Position numbers and translations under genes: made by a program | Source: OPU3-GD-OMZ sp964515235 | GTDB taxonomy: Bacteria; Pseudomonadota; Gammaproteobacteria; Methylococcales; Methylomonadaceae | NCBI GenBank assembly: GCA_964515235.1 | Contig: CAZEVO010000002.1 | Coordinates: 1 to 64,000 of the forward strand | DNA length: 64,000 nt | Direction of reading: 5' to 3' | The notes under the pieces: model-generated | Database searches by the model: none | Told to the model about the DNA's origin: nothing | Seen by the model: only the letters and a program-made list of their open reading frames with translations | In this document: positions 1 to 9,911 of the stretch, piece by piece | Layout: the number at the start of each line of letters is the position of its first letter | How positions within the stretch are numbered: position 1 is the first letter of the stretch

Positions 1-67
1 ATCCTGATACTACCTTATCAAGAAAGATAAATGAAGTGAGAAGTTTTATCTCTTTATAATATTTAAT

Positions 68-97
68 TTGAATTATCTTATCGGTTTACCTTATGCT
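68..97 (+). promoter_or_regulatory. possible promoter of the FmdD-CysJ fusion
   Basis: TTGAAT at 68-73 and TATGCT at 92-97 are 18 bases apart, in the only AT-rich leader ahead of the first gene. Match to sigma-70 hexamers is moderate and the site is unproven. Nothing else was recognised in bases 1-153. Confidence 0.3.
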
Positions 98-153
98 AAG
101 ACCCGAAAAGTTTTATTTAATTACAAATAGTAAATAACATCTGGAGTGAAATT

Positions 154-2358
154 ATGGCTGAAACCATGATCCTGGTTCCCGTTCGTACCAGCCGGCAAGG
201 TACATCATTGAATGCAGGAAAATTAAAAGATGACTACCGTGATGAAACATCAACGATAGAAATTCATGGCGAAGACATGACAAGACTCGGGCTAACCAAA
301 GGTGACCGTGTCAGAATGATCTCCATTCATGGCACAAGCGCTGAAGTGACCTGTAAACCGCAAAAAGGCTCTGATGCTGTCCCAGGACTGATTTTCATGG
401 CTTATGGGCCTATTTCGAGCTTATTTATGGAGTCGGATACCGCTGGAACCGGTATGCCTTTATCGAAACAGATGGAAATCACGTTAGAAGGCCCTTTAGC
501 ACCTGATGGCTCAATTATTCCTGTTCAGCCCAACCTCACCGGCATTACCGGTGATTTAGCAACTACCCCTCTATCCGTTGACCAGGTCGGCTTTCTTAAT
601 GCCTTATCAAACAGCCAGCCCAGCCCAGCGCAAGCACTATGGCTCAGTGGTTACTTTGCCGCATTAAGTGGCTCAGGACTAGCGCCTGGCGATTTTACGA
701 ATTCAACCCAAGCCAACAATACAGCACAACTCCCTTTACTCACTATCTTGTTCGGCTCTGAAACCGGCAACGGCGAACATTTAGCAGAGGATCTACTAGA
801 GCAAGCCAAAGCCAAAGGCTTTAATGTCCAAATACAAGACATGATGGACTATGACGTTGCTAATTTACCTAATGAGCAATATCTTTTAGTCATTGTCAGC
901 ACACAAGGCGAAGGCGACCCACCATTAACAGCAGGAAAATTACACAGCTATTTCAAAAATGGGGAAGCGCCTGAACTGGCACAATTAAAATTTGCTGTTT
1001 TTGCCTTAGGTGATAGCAGTTATGAATTTTACTGCCAGACTGGCAAAGATTTCGATTCGTTTTTAGAAACATCCGGAGCAACGCGACTATTAGACCGCGT
1101 TGATGCCGATATTGATTTTGAAGAACCTGCTGAGACATGGATGGAAGAGATTTTAGCTCTTTATCAAACTGCCGCAGAAGAAGTTGCCGGTGCTATTTCT
1201 AACGCTGAAACCGGGAAGACAACCAGTAAAAAATCAACTTATTCCAAAACTAATCCCTTTATGGCCCCGACTATTAATGTCGTTAACCTAAATGGCGAAG
1301 GCTCCATTAAAGAAACCTGCCATATAGAAATAGACCTAAAAGGTTCAGGACTAAGTTATGAACCCGGTGATGCTCTAGGCGTTTATCCACTTAATGACAG
1401 CCGCTATGTAGAGCAATTATTAACTGCCCTCAATATGAGTGGCGATGACAGAGTAACCATTGGTAAAGACGATTTATCACTTAAACAAGCCTTTCAAGAA
1501 AGGCTTGATATTACCGCACTTAGTCGGGTTAATATGGAAAAATTTGCCGACTTAACCGCCAGTGATACACTTAAAACATTACTAGATAAAGACAATAGTG
1601 AACAATTCAAAGACTATATCTGGGGCAGACAAATACTGGACTTGGTCGAAGACTACACTGTAAATGAATTTAGCCCACAAGACTTCATCGGTATTTTAAG
1701 ACGCATACCTGCCAGACTTTATTCTATCGCCTCCAGTATTAAAGCACACCCTGAAGAAGTTCAATTACTGGTCGGATCAGTTCGCTACACCAGCTTTGAT
1801 CGCGATCGAGAGGGGGTTTGCTCTACCTTTTTAAATGGTCGCATCACCCCTCCTGAAACGTTAGCTGTCTATGTTCATGCTAACAAAAACTTCAGTTTAC
1901 CTGAGAATCCTGACACACCCGTCATTATGGTTGGGCCTGGGACCGGGCTTGCCCCTTTCCGTTCATTCCTTGAGGAACGAAAAGCTATCGGTGCAAGTGG
2001 AGCAAACTGGCTCTTTTTTGGCGACCAACACCAGGCCTGTGATTATCTCTATGGTGATGAATTAGATCAAATGAAATCTGAAGGCTTGTTAACGAACTTA
2101 GACCTTGCTTTCTCGAGAGACCAAGAAGAGAAAATTTATGTACAAACACGAATCTTAGCTCGCTCAAAAGAGATCTATGAGTGGCTAGAAAAAGGGGCCT
2201 ACTTTTATATTTGTGGTGATGCAGAACGAATGGCCAAAGACGTACATAAAGCACTCATAGAATCGGTCAGAATTGAAGCAGGCATTGATGAACAAGCGGC
2301 TGAAAGCTATATTGATAACTTGCTTGAAAATCGACGCTATCAACGTGATGTTTATTAA
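154..2358 (+). CDS. FmdD-like domain fused to CysJ-like diflavin reductase
   Basis: 734 aa. Residues about 5-120 resemble subunit D of formylmethanofuran dehydrogenase (molybdopterin-dinucleotide-binding beta-barrel): an RQG...GK...Y start, LGLTKGDRV, and GP...SDTAGTGMP near residue 100. From about 140 to the end the protein reads as a full sulfite reductase flavoprotein alpha subunit: a CysJ-type WLSGYFAALSG lead-in, FMN flavodoxin loop LFGSETGNGEHLAE (about 198), STQGEGDPP, LGDSSYEFYCQTGKDFD, FAD motif RLYSIASS, GVCSTFL, NADPH motif MVGPGTGLAPFRSFLEER, and the CysJ-like C-terminus RRYQRDVY. It should pass electrons between NADPH, FAD and FMN; the partner is unknown. No cysI (sulfite reductase beta) lies beside it. 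Ribosome site GGAG lies 7-8 bases before the ATG. The domain fusion is seen directly; a role with a molybdenum or formyl-transfer enzyme is inference. Confidence 0.85.
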   Translation: MAETMILVPVRTSRQGTSLNAGKLKDDYRDETSTIEIHGEDMTRLGLTKGDRVRMISIHGTSAEVTCKPQKGSDAVPGLIFMAYGPISSLFMESDTAGTGMPLSKQMEITLEGPLAPDGSIIPVQPNLTGITGDLATTPLSVDQVGFLNALSNSQPSPAQALWLSGYFAALSGSGLAPGDFTNSTQANNTAQLPLLTILFGSETGNGEHLAEDLLEQAKAKGFNVQIQDMMDYDVANLPNEQYLLVIVSTQGEGDPPLTAGKLHSYFKNGEAPELAQLKFAVFALGDSSYEFYCQTGKDFDSFLETSGATRLLDRVDADIDFEEPAETWMEEILALYQTAAEEVAGAISNAETGKTTSKKSTYSKTNPFMAPTINVVNLNGEGSIKETCHIEIDLKGSGLSYEPGDALGVYPLNDSRYVEQLLTALNMSGDDRVTIGKDDLSLKQAFQERLDITALSRVNMEKFADLTASDTLKTLLDKDNSEQFKDYIWGRQILDLVEDYTVNEFSPQDFIGILRRIPARLYSIASSIKAHPEEVQLLVGSVRYTSFDRDREGVCSTFLNGRITPPETLAVYVHANKNFSLPENPDTPVIMVGPGTGLAPFRSFLEERKAIGASGANWLFFGDQHQACDYLYGDELDQMKSEGLLTNLDLAFSRDQEEKIYVQTRILARSKEIYEWLEKGAYFYICGDAERMAKDVHKALIESVRIEAGIDEQAAESYIDNLLENRRYQRDVY

Positions 2359-2480
2359 AAATTCATCACGAATTCGGCACAGTTCTGCTGATATGGTTAT
2401 TTTAGCGGCAAGAATCAGGTAAAATCATAAATTAATTGTTAAATAGACCAGACCCTTTAACTCAATATTTCACTGTTATT

Positions 2481-3206
2481 ATGTTTTTGAAAGAATTCTA
2501 TTCCAAGTCCAACTCAGGCATCCAAATTGCGGCAGAGCAAGCAAGCCAATTTGCCAAAGAAATCGCTGGCGACTTTAACCCTTTACATGATCCTGATTCA
2601 AAACGCTTTTGCGTCCCGGGTGATTTACTGTTTGCATTGGTACTGGAAAAATACGGTTTAAGTACGGAGATGCACTTTACCTTTTCAAATATGGTCGGTC
2701 ACGGTATCAACCTTATTTTCCCTGAGAAAAACAGTAACACTGTCGATATTCATGATGACAAATTAAATACCTATCTCAAAGTCAATGACAACGGCGATCA
2801 AACCACCGATAAAATACAGGTGGAAAATTTCATCAAGAATTATGTCGCCTTTTCTGGCCTCAACTTTCCGCACGTTTTAGTACCTCTGATGGCAGAACAA
2901 AATACCATGATCAATACTAATCGCCCCCTCGTCATCTACGAGAGCATGTCATTTAAATTACAACATCTTGACTTCACTGATCATCGAATCATACCTGCTG
3001 ATAATACCTTAGAAATCAATGGTCGGCGTGGAGAGGTTCATCTTCACTTTAATGTTGTAACCGATAATGGCCAAGTTGGTCACGGCTTTAAGAAAATTCT
3101 GATCAGTGGCATTAAAGCGTATGACCATGACATCATTCATGCCTTTACTGAAGATTACCTTGCCCACAAAAATGCGTACCAACAACAAATAACAGAATCA
3201 GTATAG
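2481..3206 (+). CDS. DUF3581 family protein with MaoC-like hot-dog motif
   Basis: 241 aa from the ATG at 2481; a TTG further upstream (2436) would add 15 residues that look non-conserved. The sequence matches the DUF3581 family of gammaproteobacteria as I remember it, whose function is unknown. Residues 30-38 read GDFNPLHDP, closely like the active-site segment of PhaJ/MaoC (R)-specific enoyl-CoA hydratases, where the Asp and His are catalytic; here they are D31 and H36. The following PGDLLFALVL resembles the hydratase helix. The second half (EINGRRGEVHLHFNVV...) could be a second hot-dog strand set. No membrane segment or signal is visible. It sits 24 bases before lpxD on the same strand, probably co-transcribed. 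Confidence 0.7.
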   Translation: MFLKEFYSKSNSGIQIAAEQASQFAKEIAGDFNPLHDPDSKRFCVPGDLLFALVLEKYGLSTEMHFTFSNMVGHGINLIFPEKNSNTVDIHDDKLNTYLKVNDNGDQTTDKIQVENFIKNYVAFSGLNFPHVLVPLMAEQNTMINTNRPLVIYESMSFKLQHLDFTDHRIIPADNTLEINGRRGEVHLHFNVVTDNGQVGHGFKKILISGIKAYDHDIIHAFTEDYLAHKNAYQQQITESV

Positions 3207-3230
3207 CCCTAAACTAAATAATAATACCCT

Positions 3231-4265
3231 ATGACTGCAACACTTGGACAAATAGCTGATTTAATCAATGCTGAACTTATTCATGGCAATCTTGAACACC
3301 CCATTAATAGCGTTGCTACACTCTCAACAGCACAACAAGGTGAAATTTCTTTTTTAACCAATTTCAAACACCTACAAAGTGCCCGCCAATCAAACGCTTC
3401 CGCCATCATTGTCGGGCGCGCTGTTGCAGACCTTGAAATACCTCAATTGGTTTCTGACAACCCTTATTTGAGCTGGGCTAAGGCCGTTGCATTATTTAAA
3501 CCAGACCGTTCATCTCACCTCCCCATTTCGATACATCCTAGTGCCTGTATAGATTCCAGTTGCCGAATAGGTGATAACACACATATTGGTGCCAACGTTG
3601 TTATCGGTGCCAATACCACCATCGGTACCAATTGCATCATCCACAGCGGTGTTATCATAGAAGAAAACTGCCAACTCGGTGACAATGTTGAGATTCACCC
3701 AAATGTGGTTATTCATTTTGGCTCTAGGATTGGCCACCGATGTAACATTTGGTCCAACGCCGTCATTGGTAGTTATGGCTTTGGTAATGCTAAAGATGGT
3801 GCCAAGTTTGTTCGTATCCACCAGTTAGGTAATGCTATTTTAGAAGATGACGTTGATGTTGGTGCAGGCGCAACCATTGATCGCGGCGCTGTAGATGATA
3901 CTGTAATCAAACGTGGTGCTAAGATTGATAACCTAGTCATGATTGCTCACAATGTCATCATCGGTGAAGATACTGCAATTGCTGCTCAAACTGGTATTTC
4001 TGGCAGCACAAAAATTGGTAATCAGGTTCTGATAGCCGGGCAAGTCGGTTTTGTTGGTCACATTGAAATTGGCGACCAATCTTTTATTGGTGCACAAGCC
4101 GGCGTTTCTAAGTCATTCCCCGCTGGTAGTAAAATAACCGGCTACCCTGCTCGTCACTTAATGGATGTGAGACGCAGTGATACTGCTATCACGCATTTGC
4201 CTGAACTTATCAAAAAAGTAAAACAACTTGAACAAAAAATTGCTTCCCTGACCGATCAGAAATAA
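3231..4265 (+). CDS. lpxD: UDP-3-O-(3-hydroxyacyl)glucosamine N-acyltransferase
   Basis: 344 aa, the usual LpxD length. It transfers a 3-hydroxyacyl chain from ACP to the 2-amino group of UDP-3-O-acyl-glucosamine, the third step of lipid A synthesis, in the cytoplasm. The N-terminal uridine-binding domain (about 1-100, with FLTNFKHL) is followed by a long left-handed beta helix of hexapeptide repeats (about 100-310, e.g. IGDNTHIGANVVIGANTTIG), the catalytic-His segment MIAHNVIIGED near residue 240, and a C-terminal helix (PELIKKVKQLEQKI). It is not in the usual skp-lpxD-fabZ-lpxA cluster here; instead it follows the DUF3581 gene and converges with hrpA, stop codons only 4 bases apart. Confidence 0.97.
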   Translation: MTATLGQIADLINAELIHGNLEHPINSVATLSTAQQGEISFLTNFKHLQSARQSNASAIIVGRAVADLEIPQLVSDNPYLSWAKAVALFKPDRSSHLPISIHPSACIDSSCRIGDNTHIGANVVIGANTTIGTNCIIHSGVIIEENCQLGDNVEIHPNVVIHFGSRIGHRCNIWSNAVIGSYGFGNAKDGAKFVRIHQLGNAILEDDVDVGAGATIDRGAVDDTVIKRGAKIDNLVMIAHNVIIGEDTAIAAQTGISGSTKIGNQVLIAGQVGFVGHIEIGDQSFIGAQAGVSKSFPAGSKITGYPARHLMDVRRSDTAITHLPELIKKVKQLEQKIASLTDQK

Positions 4266-4269
4266 ACAA

Positions 4270-7200
4270 CTATTTAAAATCCCACATTTTTTCAAGTCTT
4301 TTAGCAGAAACGGGATAGGCTGTTTTCAAATGTTGCGCAAATAACGATACTCTGAATTCTTCCAGACTCCACCGAAAGCTCTCACTGGCCGGCTTCACTG
4401 GTTCTTTCTCAGATCTTTTGACAACACTAGCCCAATAACGCCGGTTAAATTGACTGATCTCATGTAGTTTCTGCTGGTCTCTCTGAGGATCTTCAACTAT
4501 CTTTTCAAGACGGTAACTCACTGCATTTAAATATCGTGGATAAGCTAAAAGATGTGGGTATGGCGTCTCTCGGACAAAGCCATTAAATACCAGTGCATTC
4601 AGATGTGTTTTTATTTCCTCAACAATCTCGGGAGATAAATTTTGTTGCGCCAACTCCCTTGATAACTGCAAATAAGACTTTAATATATCGCGAATTAATG
4701 TTGTCACCTGAATAGAAAATGCCGACAAAGAGGACTTTTTCTTTAAGGCTTGTTCAAATTCTACATTACACCTGATCATTGAAGACCCAATAAAAACCTC
4801 CCTAAAACAAAGAAAAAGACAATCAAACTTAAGTGGCTCAATAGCCAAATTTTCTCCCATATAAGGGTGTTGCAATAAATTCTGATAAGCAAGCTCAACA
4901 TCTGTACCGAATGACCAGTTCTTTAATAGATATTTTCGTTCTTTCTTCAAAGTTAATTGGAAAAGTCGAACCAGACCCTTTAAATGAACCTGTTCTGCCT
5001 TCAATTCAGTTTCTAACAACCGCAACCCAACGGTTTCCCCTTCATCAATAAGAGCTGGATAACCCAAATAATCTTGCCCTTCTTTTTGAAAACGATAATG
5101 CTTTGGGATTTCATCAAATGCCCATTGAATATAACCTGTCAAATTTAATTCATCTTGCGCTATCTGCTCAAAACTAATAACTGAGGCTTTTTTAAAAGTC
5201 TGTTGAAGTATTTGAAGGTCGCGTCCCGTAGCCATTAGTTCGCCATTATCCCCGACAACATTAAAATTCATCATTAAGTGCTCAGAAATATTGGTTAACG
5301 ACCATAAGTTTAACGGCACAGATTCACCCGTCAATCGCCGTAAACGATCACTTAGCCACTGGCAGATATTAGTTTGACAGTCCGGCTCAATTTCCAGACA
5401 ACGGTCAACCATTTGTGGCACCGGGACAAATTTTTTCCGCCATAACTTTGGGAGCCCTTTGATCAGAGCACATAACTTTTCATGGCGCAAACCCGGCACT
5501 AACCACTCAAAAGGTTCCTTAACCAATTGATTAAGCTGTTGAATAGGTAATTGTGCTGTAACACCATCTTCAGAACTTCCAGGATCAAACTTATATTGCA
5601 GTTTAATTCTTGTTTTTCCAACGACCAAGTCGTCGGGAAAAACGAGCTCATCTATCGTTAACTGTTGATCCCGGGTAATTTTATCTTTACTTAAAAACAA
5701 TAACCTAGGCTGTTTTTTCTCAGCCGTTTTACGCCACTTCTCAAAAGTTACGCCATTGACAACCGATGACGCTACCTTGTTATCATAAAAATTATAGAGC
5801 CACTCTTCACCTTCTATCAAATCAACGCGTCGGCCTTTATGTTGAATATAATCCAACTCCTCCAAAAGGACTTGATTTGCTTTAAAAAAGGCTGCTGTTG
5901 TCTGATACTCCTGATAAACCAGCCCGAAACGAATGAACATTGCTCGGGCTGCTTCTGGGTCCACATGTTCATAGGGAATTTTTCGTTTAGTTCGTAGTGT
6001 TAGCCCATATAAAGCTGTACGTTCAAAAATAGCGCAACGCCCGGCTTTTTTCTCCCAATGTGGCTCATAATAACTACGTTTTATTAAATGTTGCGCACTC
6101 TCTTCAATCCACTCTGGTTCAACTTTTGCAACATTACGCGCGTAGACTTTACTGGTTTCAACATGCTCGGCCGCCACGATCCACTTCGGGCGTACTTTAT
6201 GCTGTCCTGAGCCCGGAAATATAAAAAATTTGTGATTCCGTGCCCCCAGATATTCATACTGTTCATGCTTAAACCCAATATTGGATAAAAGCCCCGTCAA
6301 TAATGCCTGATGAATGTCCTGATAACCTGCTGGTGTTTGATTGACTTTAAATTTCAACTCATTTTTAATCACCAGATTAATTTGTTGCTGAACATCTTGC
6401 CATTCGCGCATACGTACAAAAGAAAGAAAATTTTCACGACAATATTTCTTAAGCCGGTTATTCGAAAGTTCAGTTTTTTTAGCTTCATATTTATTCCATA
6501 ATTTAATGAAACTCAGAAAATCTGAATTTTCCGCCTTATATGCTGCATGCTTGCCTTCTGCTAAATGCATTTTATCAACCGGCTTCTCCCGGGGGTCTTG
6601 TATACTTAACCCTGATACTATAATGCTAATTTCAGTCAAACAATTGAACTGTTTAGCAGCTATTAATGTTCTTGCTAATTTAGGATCAATAGGCAATCTA
6701 GCTATTTGATGACCTAAAGGTGTCATACGCTCCTTCAGGTCCAAGGCATTAATTTCATGAAGCACCTTAACCCCATCGCGAATCATCTTATTATCGGGTC
6801 GTTCTAAAAAAGGGAAATCTTTAATATCACCCAGTTTTAACGTGCTCATCTGTAAAATAACCGATGCTAAATTAGTTCTTAGGATTTCAGGTTCGGTAAA
6901 TTCAGACTTATTTAAATAGTCTTGTTCTGAATATAATCGGATACAAATGCCCGCTGCAACTCGACCGCAACGCCCTGCTCGTTGATTAGCACTGGCTTTG
7001 GAAATGGTTTCTATCGGTAACCGTTGAATTTTACTTCGCTGACTATAACGACTAATCCGCGCTAGTCCCACATCAATAACACTGCGAATACCTGGAACGG
7101 TTAACGATGTTTCAGCAACATTAGTTGCCAAAACAATACGCGGCTTTTGAGCCGATTTAAAAATACGCTCTTGCTCACTAATACTTAATTTTGAATACAA

Positions 7201-8166
7201 GGGCAAAATATCAAAAACTTGACCATGCGACTTTTGTAAAGTTTCAACTGTGTCTCTAATATCACGCTCACCGGTTAAAAAAATCAAAATATCACCCTGA
7301 ATATCTCGATACAACTCCTGAACAGCCGCTACGATGGCAGACTGGACATCCATCGTTTCTTCATTATCTTCGCTATGACTTTCAATAGGCCGATAACGAA
7401 TCTCTACAGGATAAGTTCGTCCTGAAACTTCAATAATAGGAGCATTATTAAAATGGGTTGCAAAACGTTGAGGATCAATAGTCGCGGAAGTAATAATGAG
7501 CTTTAAATCCGAACGTCTTTGTATTAACCATTTTAAATAGCCTAATAAAAAGTCGATATTTAGGCTGCGTTCATGCGCTTCATCAATGATCAAAGTATCA
7601 TATTGTGACAAAAAACGATCGGCTTGAATTTCAGCCAATAAAATACCATCCGTAACTACTTTAACTAAGGTTTTGTCCTGCGTTTTATCATGAAATCTTA
7701 TTTTATAACCAACTGACTGCCCCATCGACTCACCTAACTCTTCAACAATACGATTGGCAACAGTACGCGCCGCAATACGTCTCGGTTGAGTATGACCAAT
7801 AAACCCTGTCGATCCACGCCCAACAGATAAACAAATTTTGGGCAACTGTGTTGTCTTACCAGAACCGGTTTCACCGCACACAATCACCACTTGATGAGCG
7901 CTAATAAGCTCTGCAATTTCATCTTTTCTTTCTGAAACTGGCAGATCTGGAAATGTCAATGTGGGTATTGAAGACTGTCGACTTTCTTTTTTTTGTAACG
8001 AGCACTTAACCTTTTCAACTAAAAGTAAAAACTTTTCCTCATTCATTTTTCCTTGTCGCTGCTCGTTGAGAAGACGATCTAATTCCCTTTTTAACAGAAA
8101 TTTATCCCGACTTAAGCAAAGTGTTATGTCCTTCTTAAGATTTTTAATAACTGCCTTTGATTGCAT
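4270..8166 (-). CDS. hrpA: ATP-dependent RNA helicase HrpA
   Basis: 1298 aa, near the 1300 aa of the E. coli protein. DEAH-box helicase: Walker A GETGSGKTTQLPK at about residue 95, DEAH box in IIDEAHERSLN, motif III TSATID, motif VI QRAGRCGRV, then winged-helix, ratchet and OB regions and the long C-terminal DUF3418 domain typical of HrpA. Members of this family process mRNAs and rescue stalled ribosomes. It is a single gene, convergent with lpxD and divergent from the BASS transporter gene across a 127-base AT-rich gap. Confidence 0.97.
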   Translation of the reverse strand: MQSKAVIKNLKKDITLCLSRDKFLLKRELDRLLNEQRQGKMNEEKFLLLVEKVKCSLQKKESRQSSIPTLTFPDLPVSERKDEIAELISAHQVVIVCGETGSGKTTQLPKICLSVGRGSTGFIGHTQPRRIAARTVANRIVEELGESMGQSVGYKIRFHDKTQDKTLVKVVTDGILLAEIQADRFLSQYDTLIIDEAHERSLNIDFLLGYLKWLIQRRSDLKLIITSATIDPQRFATHFNNAPIIEVSGRTYPVEIRYRPIESHSEDNEETMDVQSAIVAAVQELYRDIQGDILIFLTGERDIRDTVETLQKSHGQVFDILPLYSKLSISEQERIFKSAQKPRIVLATNVAETSLTVPGIRSVIDVGLARISRYSQRSKIQRLPIETISKASANQRAGRCGRVAAGICIRLYSEQDYLNKSEFTEPEILRTNLASVILQMSTLKLGDIKDFPFLERPDNKMIRDGVKVLHEINALDLKERMTPLGHQIARLPIDPKLARTLIAAKQFNCLTEISIIVSGLSIQDPREKPVDKMHLAEGKHAAYKAENSDFLSFIKLWNKYEAKKTELSNNRLKKYCRENFLSFVRMREWQDVQQQINLVIKNELKFKVNQTPAGYQDIHQALLTGLLSNIGFKHEQYEYLGARNHKFFIFPGSGQHKVRPKWIVAAEHVETSKVYARNVAKVEPEWIEESAQHLIKRSYYEPHWEKKAGRCAIFERTALYGLTLRTKRKIPYEHVDPEAARAMFIRFGLVYQEYQTTAAFFKANQVLLEELDYIQHKGRRVDLIEGEEWLYNFYDNKVASSVVNGVTFEKWRKTAEKKQPRLLFLSKDKITRDQQLTIDELVFPDDLVVGKTRIKLQYKFDPGSSEDGVTAQLPIQQLNQLVKEPFEWLVPGLRHEKLCALIKGLPKLWRKKFVPVPQMVDRCLEIEPDCQTNICQWLSDRLRRLTGESVPLNLWSLTNISEHLMMNFNVVGDNGELMATGRDLQILQQTFKKASVISFEQIAQDELNLTGYIQWAFDEIPKHYRFQKEGQDYLGYPALIDEGETVGLRLLETELKAEQVHLKGLVRLFQLTLKKERKYLLKNWSFGTDVELAYQNLLQHPYMGENLAIEPLKFDCLFLCFREVFIGSSMIRCNVEFEQALKKKSSLSAFSIQVTTLIRDILKSYLQLSRELAQQNLSPEIVEEIKTHLNALVFNGFVRETPYPHLLAYPRYLNAVSYRLEKIVEDPQRDQQKLHEISQFNRRYWASVVKRSEKEPVKPASESFRWSLEEFRVSLFAQHLKTAYPVSAKRLEKMWDFK

Positions 8167-8293
8167 ACCTTTGGTTATGATCCTTTTTTAAAAAACATTT
8201 AAAAAAATTCATTCAAAAAATTTATTAACGCTAAACTAGCACTAAAGCTATAACTGGCTGAATACATAACCATTAGTACGACAGAAGTAAACA

Positions 8294-9220
8294 ATGAATG
8301 CCAAACTTACCTTTTTATTTCCTTGTATTGCAATCCTTGCATCCGTCCTTGCCTTTTTTTACAACAGCGAGTTTTCAGGCTTAAAGCCTTTTATTATCCC
8401 GCTACTGGCTCTAGTGATGTTTGCTATGGGGTTAACGCTAACCATAAGTGATTTTAAAGCCGCTACAAAACAGCCTATTCTCATCGTTCTAGTTCTGGCT
8501 ATCCAATTCTTCTTCATGCCTTTTTTTGCTTGGATAATCGCCACCAGTTTATCATTACCCACCGAGCTATTCATTGGGCTACTCTTAGTCGGTAGTAGTG
8601 CCGGAGGAACTGCTTCCAATGTAATCTGCTTTTTAGCCAAAGGGAATGTCGCCTTATCGATTCTCATGACCCTCAGTTCGACTCTTTGTGCTACCGTTTT
8701 TATGCCGGTACTCACTTATCTTTATCTGAATCAGAGCATACCTGTTCCCATCAGCGCCATGATGCAAAGCATCATGTTAATGGTTTTTTTACCGGTTCTT
8801 ACCGGTACATTAATTAATACAAGATTTTCCTCTTATTTACACTCGGTACAAAATCTACTGCCGATTATCTCTAGCCTTTCAATCATCACTATTATTGCTA
8901 TTATCGTAGCCTTAAACCATGACAATCTTTTAATGATCTCTTTTCCCGTCATTTTAGCGGTTATATTACACAATCTTTTAGGCCTGACCATTGGTTACCA
9001 AATACCTAAACTATTACGATTCGATCAGCGAACTTGCCGCACATTTGCCATAGAGGTTGGCATGCAAAATTCAGGCCTCAGTGTTGCTTTGGCCATAAAA
9101 TACTTTTCTATTACCGCTGCTTTACCTGGTGCGCTTTTTAGTATATGGCATAATCTTTCTGGCTCAATTTTAGCTAGTTTTTGGCAAAACACCCACCTGA
9201 CTTCAGCCGGTAAAAAATGA
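8294..9220 (+). CDS. bile acid:sodium symporter family (BASS) transporter
   Basis: 308 aa, very hydrophobic, with about nine or ten predicted membrane spans. Family marks are MGLTLTISDF near residue 50, the cross-over region GSSAGGTASNVICFLAKGNVALS near 95-117, and EVGMQNSGLSVALA near 255. Bacterial BASS proteins move organic anions such as pantoate, keto acids or bile acids with sodium; the substrate here cannot be told from sequence. A single gene, divergent from hrpA and ending at a hairpin shared with sodB. Confidence 0.88.
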   Translation: MNAKLTFLFPCIAILASVLAFFYNSEFSGLKPFIIPLLALVMFAMGLTLTISDFKAATKQPILIVLVLAIQFFFMPFFAWIIATSLSLPTELFIGLLLVGSSAGGTASNVICFLAKGNVALSILMTLSSTLCATVFMPVLTYLYLNQSIPVPISAMMQSIMLMVFLPVLTGTLINTRFSSYLHSVQNLLPIISSLSIITIIAIIVALNHDNLLMISFPVILAVILHNLLGLTIGYQIPKLLRFDQRTCRTFAIEVGMQNSGLSVALAIKYFSITAALPGALFSIWHNLSGSILASFWQNTHLTSAGKK

Positions 9221-9230
9221 CACTGTAAAA

Positions 9231-9258
9231 AAGGCCTACTGATTTCTCAGTAAGCCTT
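9231..9258. terminator. bidirectional terminator between BASS gene and sodB
   Basis: Inverted repeat with arms AAGGCCTACTGA and TCAGTAAGCCTT around a TTTC loop, one C/A mismatch. A-run on the left and T-rich sequence on the right fit termination of both convergent genes. Confidence 0.75.
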
Positions 9259-9295
9259 CTTCTAAAACTCTGCAAATAAAGTTGATTAGCGTACC

Positions 9296-9877
9296 TTAGG
9301 CTGCAAAGTTTTTAGCTGCAAAATCCCAGTTAACCAATGACCAAAAGGCCTTCAGGTATTGCGGCCGTGCATTACGATAATCAATGTAATAAGCATGTTC
9401 CCAAACATCACAAGTCAACAACGGAATTTGACCGTCAGTTAATGGGCAAGCGGCATTACTACTACTAACTAACGCTAAACTACCATCTGGATTTTTAACT
9501 AACCATGCCCAACCTGAACCAAAGGTTGTAACTGCACATTTTTCAAATTGTTCTTTAAAAGCATCAACCGAACCAAAGTCTTTGGTTATAGCATCAGCTA
9601 ACGCTCCTGTCGGGTTACCACCACCATTAGGTGATAAACTATGCCAATAAAAAGTATGATTCCAAATTTGTGCCGCGTTATTAAAAACACCTCCGGTTGA
9701 ACGCTCTACGATCCGTTCAAGCGACTGCCCTTCAAATTCCGTTCCTGCCACTAAATTATTCAAATTAGTCACATAGGTTTGATGGTGTTTACCGTAGTGA
9801 AACGCCAGTGTTTCTTGAGAAATATGAGGAACTAATGCATCCATTGCATAAGGTAATTCAGGTAATTCAAAAGCCAT
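9296..9877 (-). CDS. sodB: superoxide dismutase, iron type
   Basis: 193 aa, standard Fe-SOD length. It turns superoxide into hydrogen peroxide and oxygen in the cytoplasm. Visible metal ligands: His in HYGKHHQTYV (about 27), His in QIWNHTFYW (about 74), Asp and His in DVWEHAYYIDYRNARPQY (about 157 and 161). The Gln of NNAAQIWNH (about 70) and the AAQ context favour iron rather than manganese. No signal peptide. The start has a good TAGGAG ribosome site. Monocistronic, ending at the hairpin shared with the BASS gene; an inverted repeat lies upstream. Confidence 0.97.
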   Translation of the reverse strand: MAFELPELPYAMDALVPHISQETLAFHYGKHHQTYVTNLNNLVAGTEFEGQSLERIVERSTGGVFNNAAQIWNHTFYWHSLSPNGGGNPTGALADAITKDFGSVDAFKEQFEKCAVTTFGSGWAWLVKNPDGSLALVSSSNAACPLTDGQIPLLTCDVWEHAYYIDYRNARPQYLKAFWSLVNWDFAAKNFAA

Positions 9878-9911
9878 AAAAAATAATCTCCTACTTAAGC
9901 CAAATAAAACA

